A DNA stretch of 49,758 bases from Desulfobacterales bacterium (GTDB lineage Bacteria > Desulfobacterota > Desulfobacteria > Desulfobacterales > JAFDDL01), in NCBI GenBank assembly GCA_034003325.1, contig JAVEYW010000024.1, forward strand, positions 1 through 49,758, given 5' to 3'. The notes beneath the pieces were generated by a model. The model searched no databases, had not been told where the DNA came from, and saw nothing but the letters and a program-made list of their open reading frames with translations. The translations under genes and the position numbers were made by a program. Numbering within the stretch: the stretch's first letter is position 1; the number at the start of each line of letters is the position of its first letter. Shown here one piece after another: positions 23,048 to 31,932 of this stretch.

Positions 23048-24027
23048 CTTATCTCCACAGAAGCAATCGATGGGGTTACATGGATCGCTTTGTTGTTCAT
23101 CGAATAGAATTTCCTTGCCGTCGTCATAGCTGCATCCGGGCCAATCCTTACGAACCGGCCATGATGGGCCAAAATATTCCCGGTTCCGGGCGTTTCTGCA
23201 TCCACATAAAACCCACGCAGCCACCCCCAGTTTTCAAAGAGAAACCCGTCCATGACGACTGGATCGTATTCAACCTCACCCGGAGAGTATTCCGTGTCCT
23301 CTTCGACATCCAGCATCGCATATCGCATCTCATCAAAATACCACTGGGGGTTGTCCACGCTTTCTGAGGACGGCGAAATGTGGAACCGAAAATAATCGGC
23401 GGCATCGCATTCCGTGATGGTCGCAACCGTATCAGACCGGGTGACCTCCGCTTTGGCGACCCCAAGATACACATCCGGACATGGAAACGGCTCATGAAGG
23501 AAGAGCAGCCCGTTCAATTTATCCGCCAGATAATCGCTGAACCCACACCAGTTCACCCCGTTGTCATAATGATTGAGCGCATCCCAGGTGAAATCCAACG
23601 TCCCGGCGGGAAAATAAATCTTCTTCCCGGCGTATGCCGGAATGGGGATCAACATGTCGTTAAAAATCGCCCGCGCGATATAATTGCCCCCCACCGGCGC
23701 ATCATATAACGCAAACCCGGCGATGGCTCCCAAATCCACAATGGGGACCGGAAAAACGACATCGCTTGCATTGGTGACAGTCCGGGTATCCACCCGCTCC
23801 CAGTCCACCGCGACCCGATGATACCCGTTATCGGTCCTTGGCTCGGGCTCGAAAAAAGGTGCCCCGGCGGACAGGGCGGTCTGCGCAAACGCCGTAACGG
23901 GATGCAGGCCGCACCACAGGGTAGTCGGCGGCGCATAAGGAACCTTGTCAAAGGCATGGCGGAGTAGCGCCTGCGCTACCGGCCGGGATAGCGCATTTTC
24001 TGAAAGGGCATAGGATGTTAATGCCAT
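23044..24027 (-). CDS. Minor tail protein
   Basis: 327 residues. The opening ALTSYALSENALSRPVAQAL, followed by PTTLWCGLHPV, matches phage tail proteins with a Yip1-like beta-sandwich, where a similar block is used to build the distal tail. Aromatic and Asp-rich beta segments follow, with ALYDAPVGGNYIARAIF. It is coupled to the hub gene by a 4-nt overlap and follows a small tail component. GAGGTAATTCA precedes the ATG. Confidence 0.6.
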   Translation of the reverse strand: MALTSYALSENALSRPVAQALLRHAFDKVPYAPPTTLWCGLHPVTAFAQTALSAGAPFFEPEPRTDNGYHRVAVDWERVDTRTVTNASDVVFPVPIVDLGAIAGFALYDAPVGGNYIARAIFNDMLIPIPAYAGKKIYFPAGTLDFTWDALNHYDNGVNWCGFSDYLADKLNGLLFLHEPFPCPDVYLGVAKAEVTRSDTVATITECDAADYFRFHISPSSESVDNPQWYFDEMRYAMLDVEEDTEYSPGEVEYDPVVMDGFLFENWGWLRGFYVDAETPGTGNILAHHGRFVRIGPDAAMTTARKFYSMNNKAIHVTPSIASVEIR

Positions 24028-24084
24028 TGAATTACCTCATGTTGCCGTGAAGCTTCTGATGTTGAGTTTCATTTTTTAACCTCA

Positions 24085-24489
24085 TTACGGAGGGTCTAAT
24101 AACGCCAGTTCGGTTTCCGAAATGATTTGGAGAACGAGCTTTACGTCAAATCGAAACGGCTGATGATGAAACGTCGCATCGTTGTAAACCCCGTCCAGGG
24201 ATACAACGGCGACCGCATATTCCATCCCGTGTTCCGTCGTGGTGCTCGGTTTTGGGCACCATGTGATGGCACTCGGCGATAAGTAAAGCGTCCGCAGCTC
24301 TTCGTACATCTCATCCGACATCAGGGTCCAGAACAGGTTCACGCGTTGGCCCGCGATATTGGCAGGCCACTGGAATACCGCCGCCCCGGAATATGTCTGG
24401 ACGGAGGCGAACACCTTTTTGCTTTCCGGAATGGTCATCTTCTCCGGGTCATCCTCGAACGAATAGCTCCCAAGCGTTTGTTCCGCCAT
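24085..24489 (-). CDS. Distal-tail-like component
   Basis: 134 residues, beta-rich (SGAAVFQWPANIAGQRVNLF, then FDVKLVLQIIS). It sits immediately downstream of the tape measure gene (1 nt), the place of lambda gpM-type tail-tip proteins; a distal tail or tip assembly role is inferred. A micro-ORF of 11 codons with its own Shine-Dalgarno (GAGG) lies in the 24028-24084 gap after this gene. Confidence 0.6.
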   Translation of the reverse strand: MAEQTLGSYSFEDDPEKMTIPESKKVFASVQTYSGAAVFQWPANIAGQRVNLFWTLMSDEMYEELRTLYLSPSAITWCPKPSTTTEHGMEYAVAVVSLDGVYNDATFHHQPFRFDVKLVLQIISETELALLDPP

Positions 24490-27400
24490 CTATCGCATCT
24501 CCCGTCTCATGATCTGGATGACCAGCGCCTCGATTTCACCCGGGAGAACCCGGGACAGCCTGTTGACATTGTCGGCGCCGGATACGGTGACCGGGACCGA
24601 TACGGAGAAAGCTCCCGGGGCACCAGGCACCTCACCACCCGAGGCGAGCGCATACGACGGCCTTCGAACCGACGCCGGCAGAGCAAACTGCGCGAAGAAA
24701 TCTTTCGGGATCAATCGCCTGCGGATCGCCTCCATAATGGCAGATCCGTAATACTGAACCGAGGACACCGGGTGCACATATTCTCCGGCGGTCGCCCAAA
24801 TCGGTATGTTGTCGGCCCTGGAGTGGGGCGAGTGTCCGGGGATCCGGCCGCCGGATGCAAGTTTCACGGCAGATCCGGATCCGCCGCCGACCTCACCGCC
24901 CAGGCCGAAAAAGCCTGAAAAGCCTTTCATCGCCTTCATCATCAGCCATTTGGCCATCATTTGCGACGCCATATCCGACCAGGCCTTGACGATGCCTTTC
25001 GCGAATGAGCGGAAGTAGTCGGCGGCTGATTTCAACTGCCCGGACCACACATCATCAAAAAACGAGGACAGCGTACCGGTGAGGTTTTGGACCATGCCGT
25101 TATATACGTCGTATCCCTGCTGACCGAGCCGGTCCTGGTCCTTGATCATGTCCTTGTGCGCCTGCTTGATGCCGTCATAAAACCGGTCCGAATTGAGCGC
25201 CTGCTGGCGAAGGATGTTTTCCAGCTCGTTCTTGTACCAAAGGTCGATAATGGACTGATCGATTTTCAGCTTCTTGTATCGTTCCACCTGCAGGTCGAGG
25301 ATGGCGGCCTGGGCCTCAAACGATTCCAAGCTTGAGGTGCCGATTGACTGATACATGCTTTGAACGGCCTGGGCGCGCTCTAGCGCGAGGGACTTTTCGC
25401 CGTCGATAAGCTCCTGGTTGATGCCAAGGATGTCCCGTTTGTGCTGCTCGATCAGCGCGAAAAGTTCGTCTTCAAGCGCCATGCGCTTTTTGGTGTCGGT
25501 TTCCGCAGCGATCCCCTGCTGGATGATCTTCTTGTTGAGCGCGAAGGTGCTTTCAAGGATGGCGGAGCGTTTCTGAATGTACGACTGCAGCGAAACTTTG
25601 TCGGTATCATAGAGAACCTTCAGCGCGGCCAGTTCGGTTTCGGATACCGCCTGGTTCCTTTCCACCGCCCGCTGTGCGATGGCGTCCTGAATGTCGGCCG
25701 CTTCCTTTGCCTGCTCGATTTTCAGGTTGATGACATCCCGCGCGTGCGCCTGTTCCAGCTCGAAAAGTTTTGCGTTGAGCTTGACCCTTTCCGCATTGGT
25801 GGTGCCCTCCATCGATATCATCCTGGCGATGAGGGCCGCCTCCTTGCCGTATTCCTGGTTGATGATCGCAAGTCTGTCCGCGAAATATTTCTCAAGCGAG
25901 ATTTTCCCGAGCCGATACCCCTCCTGGAGCTTCAGCAGCATAGTTTCGTTGGCCGATTTCATGCGGTCCAGCTCCGCATTGAGTTCGGCCAGCACAAGCG
26001 CCGGATCAGCCACCGCATCCGGCGGCGGGGCGACCACGATGTTTTTGGCGATTGCCGCCCGGGCCTTGTCGATTTCGGCGAGTCTCCGGTTCACAAGCTC
26101 AAGCGCGCCGGCGGCATTTTTGGCTTCGGCGGTCGCGTTCCCGAGCCAGTTTGTTTCCTCCGACTGCTGTTCCAGCTGCATTTTCAGCGCGAGCAAGTAG
26201 GCCCTGGCCTTCGATAAGTCGCCCTGAAGTTTTTTCAGATCCTCGTCGGTCTTTCCGACCAGGTCCTTTCCTTCTGGCGGTTTATAATCCGCGTATTCCT
26301 TCAGCTTCTCCATCAGCCCGGTGGTGCTTTTTTTCAACCGGTCCTGGGCGTTTCCGGCCTCGTTGGATGCGGTTCTCCATTGCATGATCGCGATGATCAG
26401 CTGATAGATTTCATACACCCCATAGGCCGCAAGCGCGGCGACAAAGCCCCGGAGCTGGATGGTGAGGGTTGCCGTAGCTCCCGACACCCCGAGAATCGCG
26501 GCTTTGAGCGCCCCAAGCCCGGCCACCGCCGTTTTGGTCGCTCCCAGTACGCCGATGGCGGCGGCAAACGCTTTCATGCGCCGGAACACCATCAATATCG
26601 GCCCCACCAGCGCAATATATGCCAGTTTCATGGTCACAGCCCCCGCCGCAATCTGCACGATCAGGGGCAGGGCCGGCCCCATGGCGGAGGTGATTTTCAA
26701 GAAGGCATCCGCGATCCGGATACCCGCTATCGCGACATTTGCGAAAACGTCCGCGATCTCGCCGACCTTGGTTTTGAGATCCCCGCCGAACTCCGAGATG
26801 ACCTTCCCGATCGCCTTGTCGACTTCCTTGAATGCCGCAACGATGCGCTCGTTAAACGTGAATGTCCCGGCCGACTCATCGACCGTCACAATCGCATCCC
26901 GCAGATTGAGAAGCATCTTCGTGGCATTCTTAAAGCTGCCGGAAAGACCCTCGCCAAACGCCATCTGAAGGGCGTCGGCAAGGTTACTCGCGGCGCCGGT
27001 CCATGTCTTTGCGGCGGCGCTCCCGGCATCCTCGAAGGCTTTTAACTTCTGGACCAGATAATCAAAGAGCTCCCCGCTCTTGGTGAGCTCCTTGATTTTT
27101 TCGTTTGTCAGCCCCAGGGCCTTGGCGATTCTGGCGTTACGATCAATCGTCCCGTCCAACACCGCGCGTAATTCTTGCCCCAGCTGGTCTATCGGCAAGG
27201 ACAGGGAGGCGGCCGCCTGGGTCATCAATTTGGTGAATTTAACGATTTGGGCCGGGTTGAATCCGGCTTTGAACGCAGGGCCGATACCTTCCTGCAGGGC
27301 GCTAAGCAACCCCTCATAGGTCGCCGTGGTCTCGAGCCCTGCAATTTGAAGTTCTTTCTGAATTCTTTCCGCTATCGCCATGGATGCCGTGTATGCCTCC

Positions 27401-27726
27401 TGGGCGGAGACGGCCTTTCCTTGCGAATCGGTGAAGGTGTTGAACGTGCGGACCAGGGCGGCGATGCCGATCCTGGACTGTTCGACCGTGCTGTTGAATG
27501 CGATACCACTTGCGGCGGCCCGTCGGAAAAGATCCGCGCCGCCGAGAACGGCCGCCATCCGGGTGAGCATGCCGGTGAATTGATTCGCGGTTCCGTTGAG
27601 GCTTCTCAAGGTGGCCTGATAGGCCTGGCTCGACATATTGAGCCGGTTGATACCGCCCGAAAGGCCCTTCAATACTTGACCGCCGGACTGCTTCAGGGCT
27701 ATGATGATGTTCAGCGCATTATTCAT
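24490..27726 (-). CDS. Tape measure protein
   Basis: 1078 residues. The N-terminal tape-measure domain is clear (QVLKGLSGGINRLNMSSQAY, through EEGIGPAF-type helices). Hydrophobic segments around residues 340-440 (IVQIAAGAVTMKLAYIALVG, FVAALAAYGVYEIYQLIIAI) and long coiled coils (residues ~580-830) follow, with a Gly/Ser-rich C-terminus (FGLGGEVGGGSGS). It sets tail length and may form a pore in the host membrane. The size implies a tail of roughly 150-160 nm by the usual ~0.15 nm per residue rule, an estimate only. Confidence 0.9.
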   Translation of the reverse strand: MNNALNIIIALKQSGGQVLKGLSGGINRLNMSSQAYQATLRSLNGTANQFTGMLTRMAAVLGGADLFRRAAASGIAFNSTVEQSRIGIAALVRTFNTFTDSQGKAVSAQEAYTASMAIAERIQKELQIAGLETTATYEGLLSALQEGIGPAFKAGFNPAQIVKFTKLMTQAAASLSLPIDQLGQELRAVLDGTIDRNARIAKALGLTNEKIKELTKSGELFDYLVQKLKAFEDAGSAAAKTWTGAASNLADALQMAFGEGLSGSFKNATKMLLNLRDAIVTVDESAGTFTFNERIVAAFKEVDKAIGKVISEFGGDLKTKVGEIADVFANVAIAGIRIADAFLKITSAMGPALPLIVQIAAGAVTMKLAYIALVGPILMVFRRMKAFAAAIGVLGATKTAVAGLGALKAAILGVSGATATLTIQLRGFVAALAAYGVYEIYQLIIAIMQWRTASNEAGNAQDRLKKSTTGLMEKLKEYADYKPPEGKDLVGKTDEDLKKLQGDLSKARAYLLALKMQLEQQSEETNWLGNATAEAKNAAGALELVNRRLAEIDKARAAIAKNIVVAPPPDAVADPALVLAELNAELDRMKSANETMLLKLQEGYRLGKISLEKYFADRLAIINQEYGKEAALIARMISMEGTTNAERVKLNAKLFELEQAHARDVINLKIEQAKEAADIQDAIAQRAVERNQAVSETELAALKVLYDTDKVSLQSYIQKRSAILESTFALNKKIIQQGIAAETDTKKRMALEDELFALIEQHKRDILGINQELIDGEKSLALERAQAVQSMYQSIGTSSLESFEAQAAILDLQVERYKKLKIDQSIIDLWYKNELENILRQQALNSDRFYDGIKQAHKDMIKDQDRLGQQGYDVYNGMVQNLTGTLSSFFDDVWSGQLKSAADYFRSFAKGIVKAWSDMASQMMAKWLMMKAMKGFSGFFGLGGEVGGGSGSAVKLASGGRIPGHSPHSRADNIPIWATAGEYVHPVSSVQYYGSAIMEAIRRRLIPKDFFAQFALPASVRRPSYALASGGEVPGAPGAFSVSVPVTVSGADNVNRLSRVLPGEIEALVIQIMRREMR

Positions 27727-27740
27727 TCCCGGGGGTCTCC

Positions 27741-27959
27741 ATGGACACTCTTTTCACCATCATCGGTATCGTAATCGCTTCGCGGGTGTTGTCGTTTCCC
27801 ATCTGCGCATTCCTTCCGGTGATCGGGAGCGTCCTTTTTCTTGCGATGGTTTTCGCCGGCCTATGGCTGATACTCTCACCATCCGCCGCGGTCATCGGGC
27901 TTGCCTGCCTGCTTTCAATCCTTTGGGCCCTGGGCCAAGCAGACGCTATTTCTTCATGA
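27741..27959 (+). CDS. Small hydrophobic membrane protein, antisense in tail operon
   Basis: 72 residues on the plus strand, almost entirely hydrophobic: MDTLFTIIGIVIASRVLSFP, then IGSVLFLAMVFAGLWLILSP and VIGLACLLSILWALG, giving two or three membrane helices. The minus strand has no gene in 27727-27945, so this ORF occupies the whole gap between tail chaperone and tape measure. GGGGGT precedes the ATG. It may be a moron expressed from the prophage. It could also be chance; no family is recognised. Confidence 0.45.
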   Translation: MDTLFTIIGIVIASRVLSFPICAFLPVIGSVLFLAMVFAGLWLILSPSAAVIGLACLLSILWALGQADAISS

Positions 27960-28209
27960 ACTCCGAAAACGCTTTTTTGTCGGCATGGTATCCCAGGCGG
28001 GAGGCCAGTGCCGAATCCTTCAACTCTCTGTCCCGCATTTCCGCCAGGGATTCCAGCGCAAGCAGAAAATAACCGAACCCGTATTCATGCGCGCCTATAT
28101 GGCCAGCTTCAACGAGTCGGCAACAATGCCGGAAAAGCTCTTCTCCAGAGAGGCCTTTAGTTCCGACAGGATTTTTTCCGCGCCCATCGCCCTGGCGACA
28201 TCGAAAAAA
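27946..28209 (-). CDS. Tail assembly chaperone, frameshift extension (gpT-like)
   Basis: The open frame (continuing to 28239 upstream) lies -1 relative to the gpG-like frame and has no good start of its own. It carries KGLSGEELFRHCCRLVEAGH and a helical tail ending FSEFMKK. This matches the lambda G/GT pattern, where a -1 slip makes a longer chaperone that guides tail tube and tape measure assembly. A candidate slip site is listed separately. Confidence 0.75.
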   Translation of the reverse strand, partial: FFRCRQGDGRGKNPVGTKGLSGEELFRHCCRLVEAGHIGAHEYGFGYFLLALESLAEMRDRELKDSALASRLGYHADKKAFSEFMKK

Positions 28210-28445
28210 GCGGCGTTTACCTCCTTTGCGGCATCCCAAATCGTCTGCAGCTCGGACGGCGCCATTTCGATGATGTCTTCCAGTTTCAGGTCCACCACCT
28301 TCGGTAAATGACCAATCAAAAGCTCTTTGATGCCGGCCGCAGCGTTGCCGTCCGCCGACTCCAATATTTCGATGATATCCTTGACGCGAAGCTCTTTGAC
28401 CGTGATCTCTTTCTCATCGAGCTTGATGATTTTGTGCTTTCGCAT
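28095..28445 (-). CDS. Tail assembly chaperone (gpG-like)
   Basis: 116 residues from ATG 28445 (MRKHKIIKLDEKEITVKELR), with AAGGA nine nt upstream. It is acidic and helical (IIEMAPSELQTIWDAAKEVN), in the expected place between the tail tube and tape measure genes. It should bind the tape measure protein during tail assembly. Its expression is likely reduced by the terminator just upstream (28460-28493), which follows the tail tube gene. Confidence 0.78.
   Translation of the reverse strand: MRKHKIIKLDEKEITVKELRVKDIIEILESADGNAAAGIKELLIGHLPKVVDLKLEDIIEMAPSELQTIWDAAKEVNAAFFDVARAMGAEKILSELKASLEKSFSGIVADSLKLAI
28203..28209 (-). other. Candidate -1 frameshift heptamer
   Basis: On the minus strand the zero-frame codons GCT TTT TTC contain T TTT TTC, a canonical X XXY YYZ heptamer, 31 codons before the gpG-like stop region and inside the open -1 frame. 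A second possible slip is the A6 run in GAA AAA ATC at 28172-28177. The -1 frame is open across both. Confidence 0.6.
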
Positions 28446-28459
28446 AAACGCATTTCCTT

Positions 28460-28493
28460 GAAAAATCCCCGCGGTCAAAGAGGCGCCGCGGGG
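28460..28493 (-). terminator. Terminator after the tail tube gene
   Basis: Minus strand: CCCCGCGG and CCGCGGGG (28493-28486 and 28474-28467) form a perfect 8-bp stem with an 11-nt loop, followed by ATTTTTC. It sits between the tail tube stop and chaperone start, so it may let tail tube protein be made in excess of downstream tail proteins. Confidence 0.75.
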
Positions 28494-28531
28494 TGTGGAT
28501 TTGATAGTGGGTTTATCCTGACCGAAGCGGC

Positions 28532-29341
28532 TTAGGCGATAGGCGTCGCCGCGGCATCGGTATGGAAGAGTACAGCCCAGGTACCGGCGGCCATGGCCAG
28601 AATCTTGCCGGTGAATTCAAGCGTCGCGAAGTCCTCGGTGAGCCAACTCATATCCCCGGACGGCTCGATTTGCGCCTTGTAGACAATGACTTCGCAGTCC
28701 CTCTCGTTGGCCTGGTCCATCCCGATCATCCGGATGAAGCACTCGAACTTGTTCACGTCATTCGCGGTGACCTTGAAGCCGGTTGTGGCCGCCCAGTAAT
28801 ATTCGACCTTGAGGGTGGCCCCGTCCCCGATGTCCCCGGTGGAAAGCGCCATGATGCGGCCCGTCTCGTAGTCCACCACATAGTCGTGGTCATCCCCCTC
28901 ATCATAAGTGGCGTCTCCGGCGGAATTTTTCACCACGGGCTTGTGGGCCGTTTGGGTATCCAAATTCCGATGGGTAAGCGGCGTCCATGCGTCCAGGTGG
29001 GCCACAATGGATTCGGCTGATCCAACGTTGTCGTCCTCGGTCTGGTCGTTATCCGCGTCCGTTCCAAACATGGCCAGGGCCAGGTTTTTCCGGTTGATGT
29101 CCGTGAGCGTGAATTTGATTTCCTGCTCGCTTTTGGTGATGACGGACTTGATCGTCTGCGCGTAATTTGCCCGCCGCATGCCGATCAGTTCTTTTTTCTC
29201 GATGCTCGGCGGGTTGATGACGAAGTTCTGGGCGTTCCCGACATCCCGCTCACCCCCGAGCGTGCCGGTGGACGGATCATAAATGGCGATCTGCAGATCA
29301 CCCGAGCCAAGGAAGCTTTCCTCTTGATAGGCGGTTGTCAT
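28532..29341 (-). CDS. Major tail tube protein (gpV-like)
   Basis: 269 residues. It begins MTTAYQEESFLGSGDLQIAI and is beta-rich throughout (SEQEIKFTLTDINRKNLALA; ATTGFKVTANDVNKFECFI), as tube proteins of siphophages are. It occupies the lambda V position, after the tail terminator and before the chaperone. It polymerises into the tail tube. A terminator directly downstream supports high relative expression. Confidence 0.8.
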   Translation of the reverse strand: MTTAYQEESFLGSGDLQIAIYDPSTGTLGGERDVGNAQNFVINPPSIEKKELIGMRRANYAQTIKSVITKSEQEIKFTLTDINRKNLALAMFGTDADNDQTEDDNVGSAESIVAHLDAWTPLTHRNLDTQTAHKPVVKNSAGDATYDEGDDHDYVVDYETGRIMALSTGDIGDGATLKVEYYWAATTGFKVTANDVNKFECFIRMIGMDQANERDCEVIVYKAQIEPSGDMSWLTEDFATLEFTGKILAMAAGTWAVLFHTDAAATPIA

Positions 29342-29342
29342 T

Positions 29343-29846
29343 TCATGTTCTCCTTCGTGAATAGATTTGCTCTATGGTTGCATCAACCGTGCTGATGAAC
29401 TCAGGATACGCGTTGATGGTCTCTGATTTTGAATCAAACGTGATTTTCGCGAACCGCTCGGCCTTCAGGACAGCATGAACTTTCTCCCTAAAGGTTTCGA
29501 CATCGAGCATCCCGGCATATGTCCTTGTGGCGGATATAGCGATGGGGTCATCCTCTTCGTCTTCCCCCGGCACCGTTACCACCGCTGTGGATATGGTCTT
29601 GTCGTACACCCCGACCCCGATGCTTGCGATCCATGCGATCATGCTTTGCGAATTACCGTACGCCTCCGCGACACCCTCAATAACAATTACCGGGTAATCG
29701 GTCTCCGCCGGCGGATTTTCGATATCGATCCCGACGAAAACGGTCGGCGTCTTCCCGTACTTCGACACGCACCAGGCCGATATCTCCTGGCTGTTGGCCA
29801 CTGCATCCCGTATTTTCTCTATCAACTCGGATGTCGTCAGCATCAT
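29343..29846 (-). CDS. Tail terminator-like protein (gpU position)
   Basis: 167 residues. It starts MMLTTSELIEKIRDAVANSQ and contains a beta-rich core (DYPVIVIEGVAEAYG; IASIGVGVYDKTI), compatible with the gpU/Gp37-like terminator fold. Position between the gpZ-like gene and tail tube matches lambda U. It would cap the finished tail for head joining. The start overlaps the previous stop (ATGA) after GAGGGG. Confidence 0.65.
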   Translation of the reverse strand: MMLTTSELIEKIRDAVANSQEISAWCVSKYGKTPTVFVGIDIENPPAETDYPVIVIEGVAEAYGNSQSMIAWIASIGVGVYDKTISTAVVTVPGEDEEDDPIAISATRTYAGMLDVETFREKVHAVLKAERFAKITFDSKSETINAYPEFISTVDATIEQIYSRRRT

Positions 29847-30514
29847 GCGCCCCTCGGGTTGAACCGGCCGCCTGTGGCGTACTTGTCATAGGCTTCCCAA
29901 AATTTCTTTTCAAAGTGGTTGGTTGCCTTTTGCTCCCATCGCTTTCGCACCACATCGACCCACGGCCTTGCCGGCGTTTTCAATGTGTCGGTCTCTTTTC
30001 TGACGGGAAATCCGGACGCGAACAAAAACCGCCGCATCTTGGGCGTTATCTTCGTCCCGAACCCGGCGACGTTCTTTTTCATCCACACGTAATAAATCGG
30101 CTTTGGTTTCAGCAGGCCGATTTCAACCATCGTATCTTCCGGATCAACGCTGTACCGGACCATGTTGACGAATCTGGAAAACGGCTCTTTTCGGGTGCTC
30201 AACTTTTGGGCAACCCGTCCATCGGCCCCGTGCAGCCTCGATGTCCCGGACACCCATTTTTTATTTCTTCTGACCTTGGACCATTTTACCGACCGGCCCG
30301 ATCGCTTTGCGGTCGGGTGCGTTGCCGATAAAACGCCCGTGTGGGGATTCAGACGCGGCTGAAGCGCGCGGCCGGTCTTCTTCAGATCCTGTTGAACATT
30401 CCATCCGAGTGATTTCAGCGCCGATGCGCGACACCTGGAAAAAACGCCCGGCAGATCGATCACGGACTTGAGAAGATCGGTCATGCCTGTCATTTTCACC
30501 TGGATATCGATCAT
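29843..30514 (-). CDS. Phage virion morphogenesis / tail completion protein (gpZ/gpS-like)
   Basis: 223 residues, strongly basic. The opening MIDIQVKMTGMTDLLKSVID, a helix-rich middle and KIYYVWMKK-like segment (PIYYVWMKKNVAG), with PARPWVDVVRKRWEQ near the end, fit the P2 gpS/HK97 gp10-type tail completion family. It should act at the head-tail joint. The position matches lambda Z. It is coupled by 4-nt overlaps on both sides. Confidence 0.7.
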   Translation of the reverse strand: MIDIQVKMTGMTDLLKSVIDLPGVFSRCRASALKSLGWNVQQDLKKTGRALQPRLNPHTGVLSATHPTAKRSGRSVKWSKVRRNKKWVSGTSRLHGADGRVAQKLSTRKEPFSRFVNMVRYSVDPEDTMVEIGLLKPKPIYYVWMKKNVAGFGTKITPKMRRFLFASGFPVRKETDTLKTPARPWVDVVRKRWEQKATNHFEKKFWEAYDKYATGGRFNPRGA

Positions 30515-30879
30515 ACCCGCTGCCTCCCCATGATGGACCGTATGTCCCGCTCCACTTCCCAGCGCATCAAATCATCGTTCGACCCCGCGTCCCGGATCAG
30601 CTTCCACACCGTGCCGTCTTCCGCCGTCAACGTGTCCTGATACTGCGGTGACGCAAGATCCTCCCGGCTGAAATAGGCGTGGGCAAAAACCTTGTTGACC
30701 GCCGCGTCATCCTGCCGCCCGTGGCTGACAATGATCGCCTGGAGCTGCACCGGCTCGTATTCCTCGCCTTCCTCCATCTCGGGAAGAACGTGGGGAACAT
30801 GCGTCACCATCCTGGAAGGACCGTCGGAAGCCCCCAGGATGATGGACATGTCGGATGATATATCGCTCCAAAACGTCAT
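30511..30879 (-). CDS. Head-tail joining protein (gpFII position)
   Basis: 122 residues. Beta-rich sequence such as EPVQLQAIIVSHGRQDDAAV and DGTVWKLIRDAGSNDD is consistent with the small gpFII-type connector fold. It lies between the capsid and the gpZ-like gene as in lambda. It should form the ring onto which the tail docks. Confidence 0.6.
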   Translation of the reverse strand: MTFWSDISSDMSIILGASDGPSRMVTHVPHVLPEMEEGEEYEPVQLQAIIVSHGRQDDAAVNKVFAHAYFSREDLASPQYQDTLTAEDGTVWKLIRDAGSNDDLMRWEVERDIRSIMGRQRV

Positions 30880-30892
30880 GGATCACCACTCA

Positions 30893-31894
30893 TCAGGTCA
30901 AGTACGTGTCAGTCCACAAGAACCCGGAAACCGCGCTGCATATTTTCGCGTCGAAGCACTCGGACGCCTCTACCACCCATTGTTTCGGGCTGGATTCCCA
31001 CCATCTGCGCACGGATCTGGCGCCGGTTTTCCGGATGACTTCATCCGGGATGTTGGTGTTGTTCCAGGTGAAGGTGTAGCCGGCGGACGGCATTTCAATC
31101 GCTGGCCTCGGGGAGACATACCCGAGCCATGCGGAGCCCTGTCCGGTATTGGTTTCCCACAGGTCGACCGCCGTGAACTCGGTTCCGGCGAGGGTTTCTT
31201 CGTCGCTCGAATAGATCGCGCCACCCACCAGCACCCTGTCAACCTCGGCCAGCATGGCCAGCATCTGGGGCGTGACCTCGGCCGGACTTCCTTTGGTGCC
31301 GGTATATTTGATGCGATCGAGCAACACGGATGACTCTTTCAGCGCCTTGAAGGTTTTGGCATCCATAATGAGGGTGTTTGGATACAGGCCGATGCTCTGC
31401 CGGATCGTTTCACGTCGCGTCAAAATGTCGGTCAGAAAGGTATTGGTCGAATCCGTGGCCGCCCATAAACCGGCGGCGTCCTCCGTCATGTTCGGCCAGT
31501 TTGCGGCCGTGCAAATCAGATCCGCGACCACCTTCTCCTTGGCCAGAAGGATTGATTGTGTGACAAAGTCAATCCCGGTCGCGATGGGCTGTAGCGGGAT
31601 ATCCGCATTGTTGATCAGCTCGATCGGGATAGGGTGCGCGAACGCATATTCCTTGCAGGAATACGTATCAGCGGTCAGTTTGTATCCGCCGCGACGCGCA
31701 TCCGCGCCGGGTCCACGCAGGCCCGCATCGTTTCGGAACCAGTCCCCGCGCAGGAACTTGAAAAAATAATCGGATTGTTTTTTCACCGGCACAGTCGGAA
31801 ACACCTGATCCGCAATGAACATGCTGTTCCGGTAGGCGATTGACAAATTGCTGAGCGCCGCATCTTTATGGGCACTGGCAGGCGTTGGAAGCAT
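30893..31894 (-). CDS. Major capsid protein (gpE-like, HK97 fold)
   Basis: 333 residues. Landmarks of gpE-type capsid proteins: VFPTVPVKKQSDYFFKFLRG near residues 31-50, an E-loop region with GADARRGG, then FVTQSILLAKEKVVADLICT, YPNTLIMDAKTFKALKESSV and a C-terminal WVVEASECFDAKICS. It is the expected size and in the E position after the cement protein. It assembles into the icosahedral head. Confidence 0.88.
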   Translation of the reverse strand: MLPTPASAHKDAALSNLSIAYRNSMFIADQVFPTVPVKKQSDYFFKFLRGDWFRNDAGLRGPGADARRGGYKLTADTYSCKEYAFAHPIPIELINNADIPLQPIATGIDFVTQSILLAKEKVVADLICTAANWPNMTEDAAGLWAATDSTNTFLTDILTRRETIRQSIGLYPNTLIMDAKTFKALKESSVLLDRIKYTGTKGSPAEVTPQMLAMLAEVDRVLVGGAIYSSDEETLAGTEFTAVDLWETNTGQGSAWLGYVSPRPAIEMPSAGYTFTWNNTNIPDEVIRKTGARSVRRWWESSPKQWVVEASECFDAKICSAVSGFLWTDTYLT

Positions 31895-31932
31895 GGCTGT
31901 TATCCTTTCTCGTCAAATTGAACGTCCCTATA

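Noticed and set aside
25441..26217. Plus-strand 258-codon frame inside the tape measure gene
   Set aside because: Mirror of the coiled-coil coding region; Arg/Phe-rich with no start signal.
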